Assembly (NCBI GenBank): GCA_020853885.1
Contig: JADYXZ010000010.1
Location: 124,001 to 188,000 of the forward strand
DNA length: 64,000 nucleotides
Direction of reading: 5' to 3'
Origin: Bradyrhizobiaceae bacterium
Lineage (GTDB): Bacteria > Pseudomonadota > Alphaproteobacteria > Rhizobiales > Xanthobacteraceae
This document shows positions 25,612 to 35,358 of the stretch, in pieces. The translations under genes were made by a program, and so were the position numbers. The notes beneath the pieces were generated by a model. The model saw only the letters and a list, made by a program, of their open reading frames with translations, was not told where the DNA came from and made no database searches. Within the stretch, counting starts at the first letter, position 1. Each line of letters opens with the position of its first letter.

Positions 25612-27450
25612 CTATTCTCGATCGTCGCCGTCGTCGTCCGGCGGGTCGGGCGGCATGTCGAAATCCGCGAGGTCCGGCGTCGAGGGCGCAAGTGTTTCCT
25701 CGCCGCGCATGCGGACGCCGACGATCTCCGCGCCCGGAAAGCGGCGCAGGACGGCCTCCACCAGCGGATCGTTGCGCACGTCGCGCTCGAGCTTGTCGCG
25801 GTCGGCGGCCTTGGTCTCCGCGATGGTCGCGCCACCCGGCTGATCCGAGAGAGCCACGAGCCAACGCTTGCCGGTCCATTCGGTGAGCTTCGCCGAGAGA
25901 TTGCTCGTGAGATTATGCGGCGCGCCCTCGGCGACGGAGATTTCCAGGCGGCCTTCCTGCAGGCTCACCGGGCGGACGAACTGCTCGATCGCATGCTTCA
26001 TCTGAAGATCGCGCTTCTGTGCCGCGAGCGCGACGATATCCTCGAATTTCGCGAGCGTCGGCGCGTTGGCGGGCGCGGCGGCGCGCGGCGCCGGATTGCG
26101 GCGCGGCGCGGGATCGGCCCGCGCGGTATTTTCTTCGGCCACCGAAAGCCGCGGCGCCGGCCGGCCGTTACCGCCGTTCCCACTAGGCACGCCGACGGCT
26201 TCGCTGCCGTTGCCGTCGCTGTCGCGCAGCGCGCGCAGCGCCTCGTCCGGCGTCGGCAGATCGGACGCAAACGCCACGCGCACGAGCACCATCTCGGCCG
26301 CCTGCACCGCCTTCTCCGAAGCCTGCACTTCGCCGAGACCCTTGGTCAGCATCTGCCAGGCGCGCGACAGCACGCGGATGGAAAGATTGGTGGCGAACTC
26401 GCGGCCGCGCTTGCGCTCGTCCTCGGTAAGGCTGCGGTCCTCGGCGGACGACGGCACCAGCTTGAAGCGGGTGACGAGGTGGGTGAACTCGGCAAGATCG
26501 GTGACGATCACCGCGGGGTCGGCGCCGATGTCGTAGAGATCGCGGAAATCGGCGAGCGCCGCGGCGATGTCGCCCTTCATCACCGCCTCGAAGAGATCGA
26601 TCACGCGCGAACGGTCGGCGAGGCCGAGCTGGGCGCGCACCTCGTCGGCCTTGAGGTCGGCGTTGCCGTGCGCGATCGCCTGATCGAGGAGCGAGAGCGC
26701 GTCGCGCACCGAGCCCTCGGCGGCGCGGGCGATGACGCCGAGCGCCTCCGGCTCCGCCTTCACGTTTTCCTTTTCGCAGATCTGCGCGAGGTGGCGAACG
26801 ATCAGGTCCGCCTCCACGCGCCGCAGATCGAAACGCTGGCAGCGCGAGAGCACCGTCACCGGCACCTTGCGGATCTCGGTCGTGGCGAAGATGAACTTCA
26901 CATGTGGCGGCGGCTCTTCCAGCGTCTTCAGGAAGGCGTTGAACGCCTTGTCGGAGAGCATGTGCACTTCGTCGATGATATAGACCTTGTAGCGCGCGCT
27001 CACCGGCGCGTAGCGCACGCCGTCGAGGATCTCGCGCACGTCGTCGATGCCGGTGTGCGAGGCGGCGTCCATTTCCAGCACGTCGATGTGCCGGCTCTCC
27101 ATGATCGCTTCGCAATGGCGGCCGAGCTTCGGCATGTCGAGCGTCGGCCCGCCGCCGCCTTCAAGCGGCTCGTAGTTCAGCGCGCGGGCGAGAATGCGCG
27201 CGGTCGTGGTCTTGCCCACGCCGCGCACGCCGGAAAGCATGTAGGCTTGGGCAATGCGGCCGCTTCCGAACGCATTCGAAAGCGTGCGGACCATCGCCTC
27301 CTGCCCGATCAGCTCGGCGAATGTGGTGGGACGATACTTCCGGGCGAGCACGCGGTAGCCGGCGTCGCCCGGCGCCGCGACATCGGGCCGCGCGCCGGTT
27401 CCGGCGGCTGCACGGGCGGCCTTTTCGGCGGTCTCCGGCGCGTCACTCAT
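25612..27450 (-). CDS. dnaX: DNA polymerase III subunits gamma/tau
   Basis: 612 aa AAA+ clamp-loader ATPase. Conserved KYRPTTFAELIGQE precedes Walker A GVRGVGKTT (74-82); Walker B is IIDEVH (158-163), sensor 1 is FATTE and the SRC motif is LSRCQRFDL. The usual four-cysteine zinc module after Walker A is eroded: only Cys113 (RHCEAI) remains where the family has C-x8-C-x2-C-x2-C. A Pro/Ala-rich linker (about 400-460) leads to a C-terminal tau-like region. ATG 27450 (MSDAPETAEKA) is preferred; the Shine-Dalgarno is weak. Downstream are ybaB and recR; upstream is ffs. Confidence 0.95.
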   Translation of the reverse strand: MSDAPETAEKAARAAAGTGARPDVAAPGDAGYRVLARKYRPTTFAELIGQEAMVRTLSNAFGSGRIAQAYMLSGVRGVGKTTTARILARALNYEPLEGGGGPTLDMPKLGRHCEAIMESRHIDVLEMDAASHTGIDDVREILDGVRYAPVSARYKVYIIDEVHMLSDKAFNAFLKTLEEPPPHVKFIFATTEIRKVPVTVLSRCQRFDLRRVEADLIVRHLAQICEKENVKAEPEALGVIARAAEGSVRDALSLLDQAIAHGNADLKADEVRAQLGLADRSRVIDLFEAVMKGDIAAALADFRDLYDIGADPAVIVTDLAEFTHLVTRFKLVPSSAEDRSLTEDERKRGREFATNLSIRVLSRAWQMLTKGLGEVQASEKAVQAAEMVLVRVAFASDLPTPDEALRALRDSDGNGSEAVGVPSGNGGNGRPAPRLSVAEENTARADPAPRRNPAPRAAAPANAPTLAKFEDIVALAAQKRDLQMKHAIEQFVRPVSLQEGRLEISVAEGAPHNLTSNLSAKLTEWTGKRWLVALSDQPGGATIAETKAADRDKLERDVRNDPLVEAVLRRFPGAEIVGVRMRGEETLAPSTPDLADFDMPPDPPDDDGDDRE

Positions 27451-27540
27451 GCCTGCGCTCAATCTGCCTCCGGTCGCGCCGGGCAAGGGGTGCGTCTCTT
27501 CAAGGCGCCTTTCTTGGGCCCGTCGATCAATGAAAAATGG

Positions 27541-27640
27541 GTGGGAGGTTGGACCGGTAACCCGAACCGGTCTCGTTAGGGCTGCTTCCTTCCGGACCTG
27601 ACCCGGTTGGCGAGTGGCTCGTCCACCGCCAACCTCCCGC
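27541..27640 (-). ncRNA. ffs: signal recognition particle 4.5S RNA (small bacterial type)
   Basis: The diagnostic domain IV core GGTCAGGTCCGGAAGGAAGC is present on the minus strand near 27585-27606. Outer ends GGGAGGTTGG and CCAACCTCCC pair, giving a ~100-base hairpin. It binds Ffh to target membrane proteins. It lies directly upstream of dnaX, a common position. End coordinates are estimated from the stem. Confidence 0.95.
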
Positions 27641-27643
27641 CTC

Positions 27644-27672
27644 TATATCGTCTGTCCCGCCTATGATGGCAA
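27644..27672 (-). promoter_or_regulatory. probable ffs promoter
   Basis: On the minus strand TTGCCA (27667-27672), 17 bases, then GATATA (27644-27649); the start would fall near 27638, the first paired G of the RNA. The -10 is only a moderate match. Confidence 0.5.
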
Positions 27673-27743
27673 GCTCCGCTTCCGATTCCGCAATTGTGCC
27701 GATTCGATTGAAGGTCTAACGATAATTCACACAGGAGCCTTGC

Positions 27744-28163
27744 GTGACCGCCCAGGAATTCGTGCTCGATCCGCGCCTTGCAGCCGAGACAGTGGTGCTC
27801 GGGGAACTTGGGCTTTGCCGGGTGCTCCTGGTGGACGACGCGCGCTTTCCCTGGCTCATCCTGGTGCCCAGGCGGGCAGGGCTCGTGGAAATCATCGACC
27901 TCGCGGCGGGCGATCTCGTGCGCCTGATCGAAGAGATTGCGACCGCATCCGGGGTGCTCGAAGCGGCCACCTCCCCCCACAAGCTGAATGTGGCGGCGCT
28001 CGGCAATGTGGTGCGGCAGTTGCATGTGCACATCGTTGCACGGTTCGAGAACGACGCGACGTGGCCAAACCCCGTCTGGGGCGGCGGCGAGCGGCAGCCC
28101 TATGCTCCGGTCGCCCGCGCGGAGTTCGCCGGCAAGCTCAGGGCGGGCTTCGGCTTCGGATAG
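27744..28163 (+). CDS. HIT-domain nucleotide hydrolase/transferase
   Basis: 139 aa. The HIT motif region reads NVVRQLHVHIVARFENDATWPNPVWG; the two histidines in LHVHIV fit the catalytic HxH, while the third family histidine is not seen in the usual spacing, as in a proteobacterial subgroup. Members act on dinucleoside polyphosphates or nucleoside phosphoramidates; the substrate is not clear. The start is GTG 27744 with AGGAG 6 bases upstream. nudC starts 3 bases after its stop, so they are co-transcribed. Confidence 0.9.
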   Translation: MTAQEFVLDPRLAAETVVLGELGLCRVLLVDDARFPWLILVPRRAGLVEIIDLAAGDLVRLIEEIATASGVLEAATSPHKLNVAALGNVVRQLHVHIVARFENDATWPNPVWGGGERQPYAPVARAEFAGKLRAGFGFG

Positions 28164-28166
28164 CGG

Positions 28167-29123
28167 ATGGCGCAACCGGTCGAATTCGGCCCGTGGCCGC
28201 GGCTCGGCTATGTCGGCTCGCTGCTCGATCGCGCTGCCGACAGGCGCGGCGATGCCGCCTTCCTCGACGCGGCGCTGCGCAATCCGCGCTCAAGCGCGGT
28301 CGCCATCGGCGGCGAGCTCATCGTGCTGCGGCAGAATCTGGGAGCCAATCCGCTGCTCGCCGTCTCCGAGGCGCTGTCGCTCGGTGCGGCCGGCGAGCCG
28401 GTGCTGCTCGGCGTCAATCAAGACGCCGGCGTGTTCGCCGTCGGCATCACGGCGGAAAAAGCAACCGCGCTGCAGGCAGACGGCAAGCTGTTCGTCGGCG
28501 ACCTGCGCTCGCTTGCCATGCGCGGCCAGGTCGCGCCCGAAGTTCTGCAACCGATCGCGACGGCGAAGGCGTTGCTCACCTGGCACGCGCGGCACGGCTT
28601 CTGCGCGAATTGCGGCGCACCGACGCGCGTGACCGAAGCGGGCTGGCGGCGCGACTGCCCCGCGTGCGGCGTGCAGCATTTCCCGCGCACGGACCCCTGC
28701 GTCATCATGCTCGCGATCGACGGCGAGCGCTGCCTGCTCGGCCGCGCGCCGCGCTTCCCGCCGGAGATGTGGTCGTGCCTCGCCGGCTTCATCGAGCCGG
28801 GCGAGACGATCGAGGAAGCCGTGCGGCGGGAGATCCGCGAAGAAGCCGGCATCGGCGTCGGCCAGGTCACTTATCTCGGCTCGCAGCCGTGGCCGTTCCC
28901 GATGTCGCTCATGATCGGCTGCTTCGGCGAAGCCACCTCGACCGCGCTGCAGATCGACCGCAACGAAGTCGAAGACGCGCGCTGGGTGTCACGCGAGGAA
29001 GTGGGACTCATGCTCAAGCGGCAGCATCCGAACGGATTGTTCACGCCGCCGCCGATGGCGATCGCGCACCACATCCTGCGTGCGTATGTGGAGCGCGGCG
29101 CGGACGTGCTGCGCGGCGGCTAG
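28167..29123 (+). CDS. nudC: NAD(+)/NADH pyrophosphatase and RNA de-NADding Nudix hydrolase
   Basis: 318 aa. A C4 zinc ribbon (Cys146, Cys149, Cys164, Cys167) precedes the Nudix box GFIEPGETIEEAVRREIREE (from 207), followed by the NADH-specific SQPWPFP motif (239-245). NudC hydrolyses NADH to NMNH and AMP and removes NAD caps from RNA. Pairing with a HIT gene suggests a shared nucleotide-clean-up role (inference). It overlaps the convergent pheA end by 4 bases. Confidence 0.96.
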   Translation: MAQPVEFGPWPRLGYVGSLLDRAADRRGDAAFLDAALRNPRSSAVAIGGELIVLRQNLGANPLLAVSEALSLGAAGEPVLLGVNQDAGVFAVGITAEKATALQADGKLFVGDLRSLAMRGQVAPEVLQPIATAKALLTWHARHGFCANCGAPTRVTEAGWRRDCPACGVQHFPRTDPCVIMLAIDGERCLLGRAPRFPPEMWSCLAGFIEPGETIEEAVRREIREEAGIGVGQVTYLGSQPWPFPMSLMIGCFGEATSTALQIDRNEVEDARWVSREEVGLMLKRQHPNGLFTPPPMAIAHHILRAYVERGADVLRGG

Positions 29124-29983
29124 TCCGCCTGTTCCTGCGTCTGCAGCCGGTAGGGATGCGCGGGATAGACGCCGAGAATCTTCAGTTCGGCGGAGAAGAA
29201 GGCGAGTTCCTCCAGCGCGAGCTTGAGCGGGCGGTCGTCGGGGTGCCCCTCCACGTCCGCGTAGAACTGCGTGGCGAAGAAGCTGCCGCCGACCTGATAG
29301 GATTCCAGCTTGGTCATGTTCACGCCGTTGGTGGCGAAGCCGCCGAGCGCCTTGTAGAGCGCGGCCGGCACGTTGCGCACGCGGAAGACGAACGTCGTCA
29401 CCGTGGGGCCGTTGCCGTGCGCAATCCAGTCGGGCTCGTTCGACAGCACGATGAAGCGCGTCGTATTGTGCGCTTCGTCTTCGATGTCCTCGGCGAGGAT
29501 CTGCAACCCGTAGATTTCCGAGGCGAGCCGCGAGGCGATGGCGGCGTGGGTCTGGTCGCCGGATTCGGCGATTTGCCGCGCCGAGCCCGCGGTGTCGGCG
29601 CCGACCACCGTCTTCAGGCCGAGCTTGCGGATCATGTTGCGGCACTGGCCGAGCGCATGGATGTGGCTCTGCACGGTCTTGATGGTCGCGAGCGTCGCGC
29701 CCTTCGGCGCCATCAACTGATGGCGGATCGGCAGGAAGTGCTCGCCGACGATGTGCAGGCCGGAATGCGGCATCAGGTGATGGATGTCGGCGACACGGCC
29801 GGCAACCGAGTTCTCGATCGGGATCATCGCGAAGTCATGCTCGCCGCTGGAGACGGCGGAGAACGCGTCCTCGAAGGTCGGGCACGGCACCGCCTTGAGA
29901 TCGGGGAAAACTTCGTGACAGGCGATGTGCGAGTTGGCACCCGGCTCGCCCTGGAAGACGATGGTTTTGCGTTTCTTGGTCAT
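29120..29983 (-). CDS. pheA: prephenate dehydratase
   Basis: 287 aa. It converts prephenate to phenylpyruvate in phenylalanine synthesis. The catalytic domain includes [27 protein letters not shown] and the active-site TRF (175-177). An ACT domain (about 195-275, [21 protein letters not shown]) provides phenylalanine feedback. There is no chorismate mutase domain, as is usual in Alphaproteobacteria. It is translationally coupled to kdsB (ATGA at 29980-29983). Confidence 0.97.
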   Translation of the reverse strand: MTKKRKTIVFQGEPGANSHIACHEVFPDLKAVPCPTFEDAFSAVSSGEHDFAMIPIENSVAGRVADIHHLMPHSGLHIVGEHFLPIRHQLMAPKGATLATIKTVQSHIHALGQCRNMIRKLGLKTVVGADTAGSARQIAESGDQTHAAIASRLASEIYGLQILAEDIEDEAHNTTRFIVLSNEPDWIAHGNGPTVTTFVFRVRNVPAALYKALGGFATNGVNMTKLESYQVGGSFFATQFYADVEGHPDDRPLKLALEELAFFSAELKILGVYPAHPYRLQTQEQAD

Positions 29984-30747
29984 GGCTGATGCGGCCGCTT
30001 GCCGAGGAGCGCGCGGGCCTTTGCGAGATCGGCGGGAGTATCGACGCCGAGAGGAACGGCGTCAACGATGGCAACGTCGATGCGCATGCCGGCTTCGAGC
30101 GCGCGCAACTGCTCGAGCTTCTCGCGCCGTTCGAGCGGCGACGGCTTGAGATTCACGAACTTCTCCAGCGCCGCGCGGCGATAGGCGTAGAGCCCGATGT
30201 GGTGATAGTGCGGCCCCTCGCCCGCCGGCACGGTCGCGCGGCTGAAATAGAGTGCGCGCAGCCGGCCTTCGCCGACCGGCGTGCCGACGACTTTGACCAC
30301 GTTCGGATCGGTGCGCTCGGCGTTGTCGGCAATCTCGGCGGCGATGGTGCCGATGTCGACGGCCGGATCGGCGAGGAGCGCGATCGCCGCGCGAATCGCG
30401 CGGGGCGAAACGGTCGGCAGGTCTCCCTGCAGATTGAGAACGATCGAGGTCTTCGCCCCCGGGTCGACCTTGCCGAGCGCCTCGAAGACGCGATCGGAAC
30501 CCGATGCGTGATCGGCACGCGTCATCACCGCGTTCGCGCCTTCGGCCTTGACGGCGGCGGCGATCTCCGGCGCGTCGGTCGCGACCCAGACCGGGCCGAC
30601 CTGGGCTTCCACCGCCCGCGCGACGACGTGGGCGATCATCGGCCTGCCGGCGATGTCGGCAAGCGGCTTGCCCGGCAGGCGCGTCGCCGCCATGCGCGCG
30701 GGAATCAATACGATGGCGTGGGCAGCGATCGATTCGGGACGGACCAT
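29980..30747 (-). CDS. kdsB: 3-deoxy-manno-octulosonate cytidylyltransferase
   Basis: 255 aa. It activates Kdo as CMP-Kdo for lipopolysaccharide core assembly. Signature elements: [21 protein letters not shown] at the N-terminus, [36 protein letters not shown] and [16 protein letters not shown]. It is the first gene of a two-gene unit with pheA and is divergent from cycM. Confidence 0.97.
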   Translation of the reverse strand: MVRPESIAAHAIVLIPARMAATRLPGKPLADIAGRPMIAHVVARAVEAQVGPVWVATDAPEIAAAVKAEGANAVMTRADHASGSDRVFEALGKVDPGAKTSIVLNLQGDLPTVSPRAIRAAIALLADPAVDIGTIAAEIADNAERTDPNVVKVVGTPVGEGRLRALYFSRATVPAGEGPHYHHIGLYAYRRAALEKFVNLKPSPLERREKLEQLRALEAGMRIDVAIVDAVPLGVDTPADLAKARALLGKRPHQP

Positions 30748-30861
30748 GGGAAAAGCCGCCGGGGCGGCAACAGGTAGCAGTGAAGGCGGCCGTTATACGG
30801 GTTGCGTGCCCTTGGGCAAAGCGATAGGTCTGCTCGGTTCGGGAACGGGAGCCCGGCCAAA

Positions 30862-31404
30862 ATGAGCGGATTCGAACTCAACAAGATTTTGGGTGCGGTG
30901 CTTGGCACCCTTCTGTTTACGCTGTCGCTGAATATTGTTGCGGGCGGACTGTTCGCGCCGCACACGCCCGAGAAACCCGGCTACGAAATCGCGGTCGAGG
31001 AGGCGCCAAGCGCCGGCGCCGCCCAGGCGGCGATCCCGCCGGCGGAGCCGATCGACGTCCGCCTCGCCAAGGCAGACCTGAAGAAGGGCGAAGCCGCGGC
31101 GAAGAAGTGCGTCGCCTGCCACACCTTCGAGAAGGGCGGCCCGAACAAGGTGGGGCCGAATCTCTACGGCGTCGTCGAGGGCCCGCGGGCGCATGCGCAG
31201 GGCTTCTCCTACTCGGGGGCCATGAAGGATGCGGGCGGCAAGTGGGACTATGAAAGCCTCGACAAGTTCCTGACGAACCCGCGCGAGACGATCAAGGGCA
31301 CGTCGATGGCCTTCGTCGGCATCAAGCGGCCGGATGAGCGCGCCGACGTCATCGCGTTCCTCAATTCGCTTGCCGACAGCCCGAAGCCGCTGCCGAAGCA
31401 ATAG
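30862..31404 (+). CDS. cycM: membrane-anchored cytochrome c (CycM/cytochrome c552 type)
   Basis: 180 aa. An uncleaved signal anchor (about 8-32) is followed by an Ala/Pro/Glu-rich linker and a class I cytochrome c domain with CVACH (Cys83, Cys86, His87) and distal Met149 in GTSMAFVG. CycM passes electrons from the bc1 complex to the aa3 oxidase in rhizobia. ATG 30862 has GGGAG 11 bases upstream. Confidence 0.94.
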   Translation: MSGFELNKILGAVLGTLLFTLSLNIVAGGLFAPHTPEKPGYEIAVEEAPSAGAAQAAIPPAEPIDVRLAKADLKKGEAAAKKCVACHTFEKGGPNKVGPNLYGVVEGPRAHAQGFSYSGAMKDAGGKWDYESLDKFLTNPRETIKGTSMAFVGIKRPDERADVIAFLNSLADSPKPLPKQ

Positions 31405-31516
31405 ATTCGGCGCCCCATTCAAGAATCCGTTAGCTGAATTTGCGCGCTGGCAGCAGCGCGCAAATGCGGCATAATGCGTTGCAGTTCCCCGGGGGCGGCC
31501 GACGAACGGAGCGCGC

Positions 31517-33382
31517 GTGCACCGCAAATTTCTCTCGCCCTTCCTGCTCACCGGGATCGCCCTCGCCGCCTTTGTTCTGGCCAACGCCCAGCCGGCCGTT
31601 TCCGCCGGTGAAGGCGAATGGCGCCACGGGCTCTCGCTGATGGGCGAGCCGAAGTATCCGGAAGGCTTCAAGCATTTCGACTACGTCAATCCGAGCGCGC
31701 CGAAGAGCGGGCTGGTGCGGTTCGGCGCCGACGGCAGCTTCGACAGCCTGAATTTTGTGATTCCGCGCGGCACGGCTGCAGCCGGCATCACGCTGATCTA
31801 CGACACGCTGATGACGAACGCGCTCGACGAGGTCGGCACCGAATACGGGCTGCTCGCCGAAGCGGTGCGGCATCCGCCCGACTGGTCCTCCGTGACCTAC
31901 CGTCTGCGCAAGGAAGCGCGCTGGCACGACGGCAAGCCGGTCACGCCGGAAGACGTGGTCTGGACGTTCGAGAACCTGGTCAAGCTCAATCCGAACCAGC
32001 GCTTCTACTATCAGCACGTCACCAAGGCGGAAGTCACCGGCGAGCGCGAGGTGACGTTCACGTTCGACAGCCCGGGCAACCGCGAGCTGCCGCAGATCGT
32101 CGGTCAGATCACCGTGCTGCCGAAGCACTGGTGGACCGGCACCGACGCGCAGGGCCGGCCCCGCAACATTGACGCGGGCACGCTGGAGCCGCCGCTCGGC
32201 AGCGGACCCTATCGCGTCAAGAACGTGGTGCCGGGAAGGACCATCGCCTACGAGCGGGTGCCGGACTACTGGGGCGCGAAGCTGCCGGTGAAGCTCGGCC
32301 AGGATAATTTCGACGAGATCCGCTACGAGTATTTCCGCGACGACACGGTGGAGCTCGAGGCGTTCAAGGCGGATCAGTACGACTTCCGCGTCGAGAGCTC
32401 GGCGCGCAGCTGGGCGACCGCCTATGACTTCCCGGCGCAGCGGGAAGGACGGGTGATCCTGGAGACCTTCCCGGAGCGGGCGCGCGGCGTGATGCAGGCG
32501 TTCGTGCCGAACCTGCGGCGCGACAAGTTCAAGGATGCGCGGGTGCGGCTCGCGCTGCGCTACGCGCTCGACGTCGAAGACATGAATCGAACGTTGTTCT
32601 TCGGCCAGTACCGGCCCATTCGATCGTACTTTGACGGTACGGAGCTGGCATCTTCCGGATTGCCGCAAGGCAAGGAACTGGAAATCCTGGAGACGGTTCG
32701 CGGCAAGGTGCCGCCCGAAGTCTTCACCAAGGAATTCAAGCCGCCGGTCGGCGGCACTGAGGAAGCACGGCGGGCGAACCTGCGCGAAGCCGTGCGACTC
32801 TTGCGCGAGGCGGGTTACGAAATCCGCGACAAGCGGCTCGTCAATGTGAAGACGGGCGAGCCTCTCACCATCGATTTCCTGCTCGTCAGCCCCGCTTTCG
32901 AGCGGATCGTCCTGTTCTACAAGCCGGCGCTCGAGCGGCTCGGCATCGGGGTAACGCTGCGCGTGGTCGACAGCTCGCAATACATCAACCGCGTGCGGGC
33001 GCGCGATTTCGACATGATCGTGACCGGCTGGGGCCAGTCGCTGTCGCCCGGCAACGAGCAGCTCGATTTCTGGGGCTCGGACGCGGCCGACCGCGAGGCG
33101 TCGCGCAACTATGGCGGCATCAAGGACCCGGCAGTCGACGAGCTGATCAAGCGGGTGATCTTCGCGACGAACCGCGAGGAGCTGATCGCCGCAACGAAGG
33201 CGCTCGACCGCGTGCTCCTGTGGAATCATTTCGCCGTGCCGACCTGGACGATCGACTACACGCGCACGGCGCGCTGGGACCGGTTCGGGCGGCCTTCAAC
33301 GCTTCCCGAATATTCCTACGGCTTCCCGGACATCTGGTGGTTCGACAAGGCGCGGGCCGAGAAGACCGGGGTGCGGCAGTGA
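31517..33382 (+). CDS. yejA: peptide ABC transporter substrate-binding protein, Sec-exported (YejA-like)
   Basis: 621 aa. A Sec signal peptide (HRKFLSPFLLTGIALAAFVLANAQPAVSA) leads to an SBP family 5 domain. YejA-type marks include GLSLMGEPKYPEGFKHFDYVNP at the mature N-terminus and LGSGPYRVKNVVPGRTIAYERV. It binds oligopeptides, possibly microcin C-like compounds, in the periplasm for the YejBEF transporter encoded downstream. The start is GTG 31517. Its stop overlaps the GTG of a second, related binding protein by 4 bases. Confidence 0.93.
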   Translation: MHRKFLSPFLLTGIALAAFVLANAQPAVSAGEGEWRHGLSLMGEPKYPEGFKHFDYVNPSAPKSGLVRFGADGSFDSLNFVIPRGTAAAGITLIYDTLMTNALDEVGTEYGLLAEAVRHPPDWSSVTYRLRKEARWHDGKPVTPEDVVWTFENLVKLNPNQRFYYQHVTKAEVTGEREVTFTFDSPGNRELPQIVGQITVLPKHWWTGTDAQGRPRNIDAGTLEPPLGSGPYRVKNVVPGRTIAYERVPDYWGAKLPVKLGQDNFDEIRYEYFRDDTVELEAFKADQYDFRVESSARSWATAYDFPAQREGRVILETFPERARGVMQAFVPNLRRDKFKDARVRLALRYALDVEDMNRTLFFGQYRPIRSYFDGTELASSGLPQGKELEILETVRGKVPPEVFTKEFKPPVGGTEEARRANLREAVRLLREAGYEIRDKRLVNVKTGEPLTIDFLLVSPAFERIVLFYKPALERLGIGVTLRVVDSSQYINRVRARDFDMIVTGWGQSLSPGNEQLDFWGSDAADREASRNYGGIKDPAVDELIKRVIFATNREELIAATKALDRVLLWNHFAVPTWTIDYTRTARWDRFGRPSTLPEYSYGFPDIWWFDKARAEKTGVRQ

Positions 33383-35205
33383 GGCTGTCCCGGCGCTCGG
33401 TGCTCGTGCTCGGCGCCGGCGCCACGGCGGGGCTGCTCACGCGGGATGTCGTGCTGGCCAGCGAGCGGGAAACCCACGGCATCTCCGCCTTCGGCGACCT
33501 GAAATATCCCCCGGATTTCAAGCACTTCTCCTACGTCAACCCGGACGCGCCGAAAGGCGGGACATTCTCCCACATCGGCTCGACGCGGCAGTTCAACCAG
33601 TCCTTTCTCACGTTCAATTCGCTGAACGGCTATGTGCTGCGCGGCGACGCGGCGCTCGGCATCCAGGTCACGTTCGCAACGCTGATGGTGCGCGCGCTCG
33701 ACGAGCCCGACGCGATGTACGGGCTCGCGGCAAGCGCGGTGCGCGTCTCGGAGGATGGATCGATCTATCGCTTCGCAATCCGGCCCGAGGCGAAATTCAA
33801 CGACGGATCGAAGCTAACGGCGCGGGACGCGGCCTGGTCGTTCTCGACGCTGAAAGAGAAAGGCCACCCCATCATCCGCCAGCTCATGCGCGACGTGGAG
33901 GAGGTTTCCGCGGATGACGATACGGTCGTCACCGTGCGCTTCAATCCGAAGCGCGGGCGGGAGATCCCCCTGTTCGTCGCCAGCCTGCCGATCTTCTCGC
34001 GCGCCTATTACTCGACGCGCAACTTCGAGGACTCGACGCTCGACGCGCCGCTCGGCTCCGGCCCCTACAAGGTCGGCCGCTTCGAGGCGGGGCGCTACAT
34101 CGAATATGAGCGGGTGAAGGACTGGTGGGGCGCGGCCCTGCCGGTGAGCCGCGGGCAGAACAACTTCGACATCATCCGCTACGAGTTCTACCGCGACCGC
34201 GACGTGGCGTTCGAGGGGTTCACGGCGGGCTCCTATCTCTTCCGCGAGGAGTTCACGGCGCGCATCTGGGCCACGCGCTACAATTTTCCGGCGATCCAGG
34301 ACGGCCGCGTCAAGCAGGAGATCCTGCCGGACGAGACGCCGTCCGGCGCGCAGGGCTGGTTCATGAACACGCGGCGGGCGCAGTTCAAGGACCCGCGCGT
34401 GCGCGAGGCGATGATCTATGCGTTCGACTTCGAGTGGACCAACAAGCAGATCATGTACGGCGCCTACCAGCGCACGCATTCCTATTTCCAGAATTCCGAC
34501 ATGATGGCGAAGGGACCGCCCGCGCCGGAAGAGCTCGCGCTGCTCGAGCCGCACCGCGCCAAGCTGCCGGCGGAGGTGTTCGGCGAGCCGTTCGTACCGC
34601 CGGTCTCCGACGGCTCCGGCAACGACCGGCGGCTCCTGCGCCGCGCGTCGCAGCTCCTGCAGGAAGCGGGCTACTCGATCAAGGACGGGCGGCGTGTCAA
34701 CGACAAGGGCGAGCGCATCCAGGTGGAATTCCTGCTCGACGAGCCGAGCTTTCAGGCGCACCACATGCCGTTCATCAAGAACCTCGCGACGGTCGGCATC
34801 GAGGCCAACCTGCGGCTGGTCGATCCGGTGCAGTTCCGCCGGCGCGTCGACGATTTCGACTTCGATCTGACGATCCAGCGCTTCAGCTTCTCGACGACGC
34901 CGGGTGAGTCGATGCGGACCTACCTCACCTCGCAGGCGGCGGCGATCAAGGGCACGCAGAATCTTTCCGGCATCGCCGATCCCGTGGTCGACGAGCTGGT
35001 CGAGCGCATCGTTGATGCGAAGACCCGGCCGGAGCTCGTGATCGCCTGCCGCGCGCTCGACCGGGTGCTGCGGGCGGGGCGCTACTGGGTTCCGCAGTGG
35101 TACTCGGCTTCGCACCGGCTCGCCTATTGGGACCGGTTTGTGCGGCCGCCGCAGAAGCCGCGCTACGGCCGGGGCTTTCCGGAGACCTGGTGGAGCAAAG
35201 CCTAG
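33379..35205 (+). CDS. second peptide ABC transporter substrate-binding protein, Tat-type signal
   Basis: 608 aa and clearly paralogous to the preceding protein: GDLKYPPDFKHFSYVNPDAPKGG matches its mature start and LGSGPYKVGRFEAGRYIEYERV its middle. The N-terminus RLSRRSVLVLGAGATAGLL has a twin-arginine motif followed by a short hydrophobic stretch, suggesting export folded through Tat rather than Sec. The start is GTG 33379, overlapping the upstream stop (GTGA). Two binding proteins sharing one permease would broaden or partition substrate range (inference). Confidence 0.92.
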   Translation: MRLSRRSVLVLGAGATAGLLTRDVVLASERETHGISAFGDLKYPPDFKHFSYVNPDAPKGGTFSHIGSTRQFNQSFLTFNSLNGYVLRGDAALGIQVTFATLMVRALDEPDAMYGLAASAVRVSEDGSIYRFAIRPEAKFNDGSKLTARDAAWSFSTLKEKGHPIIRQLMRDVEEVSADDDTVVTVRFNPKRGREIPLFVASLPIFSRAYYSTRNFEDSTLDAPLGSGPYKVGRFEAGRYIEYERVKDWWGAALPVSRGQNNFDIIRYEFYRDRDVAFEGFTAGSYLFREEFTARIWATRYNFPAIQDGRVKQEILPDETPSGAQGWFMNTRRAQFKDPRVREAMIYAFDFEWTNKQIMYGAYQRTHSYFQNSDMMAKGPPAPEELALLEPHRAKLPAEVFGEPFVPPVSDGSGNDRRLLRRASQLLQEAGYSIKDGRRVNDKGERIQVEFLLDEPSFQAHHMPFIKNLATVGIEANLRLVDPVQFRRRVDDFDFDLTIQRFSFSTTPGESMRTYLTSQAAAIKGTQNLSGIADPVVDELVERIVDAKTRPELVIACRALDRVLRAGRYWVPQWYSASHRLAYWDRFVRPPQKPRYGRGFPETWWSKA

Positions 35206-35358
35206 GAACGACGTGCTTTTTGCGCCGTTGACCTGTAGCCGGAGCACGCGGCAGTTTGCGATTGCCGGGGTGATTGAGAAGGAATTCACGTTGATATTCT
35301 CGGTATCGCTCACCACTCGCCGCAAAACGTGGAATCGGCGAAACGGACGGAACCGCCA

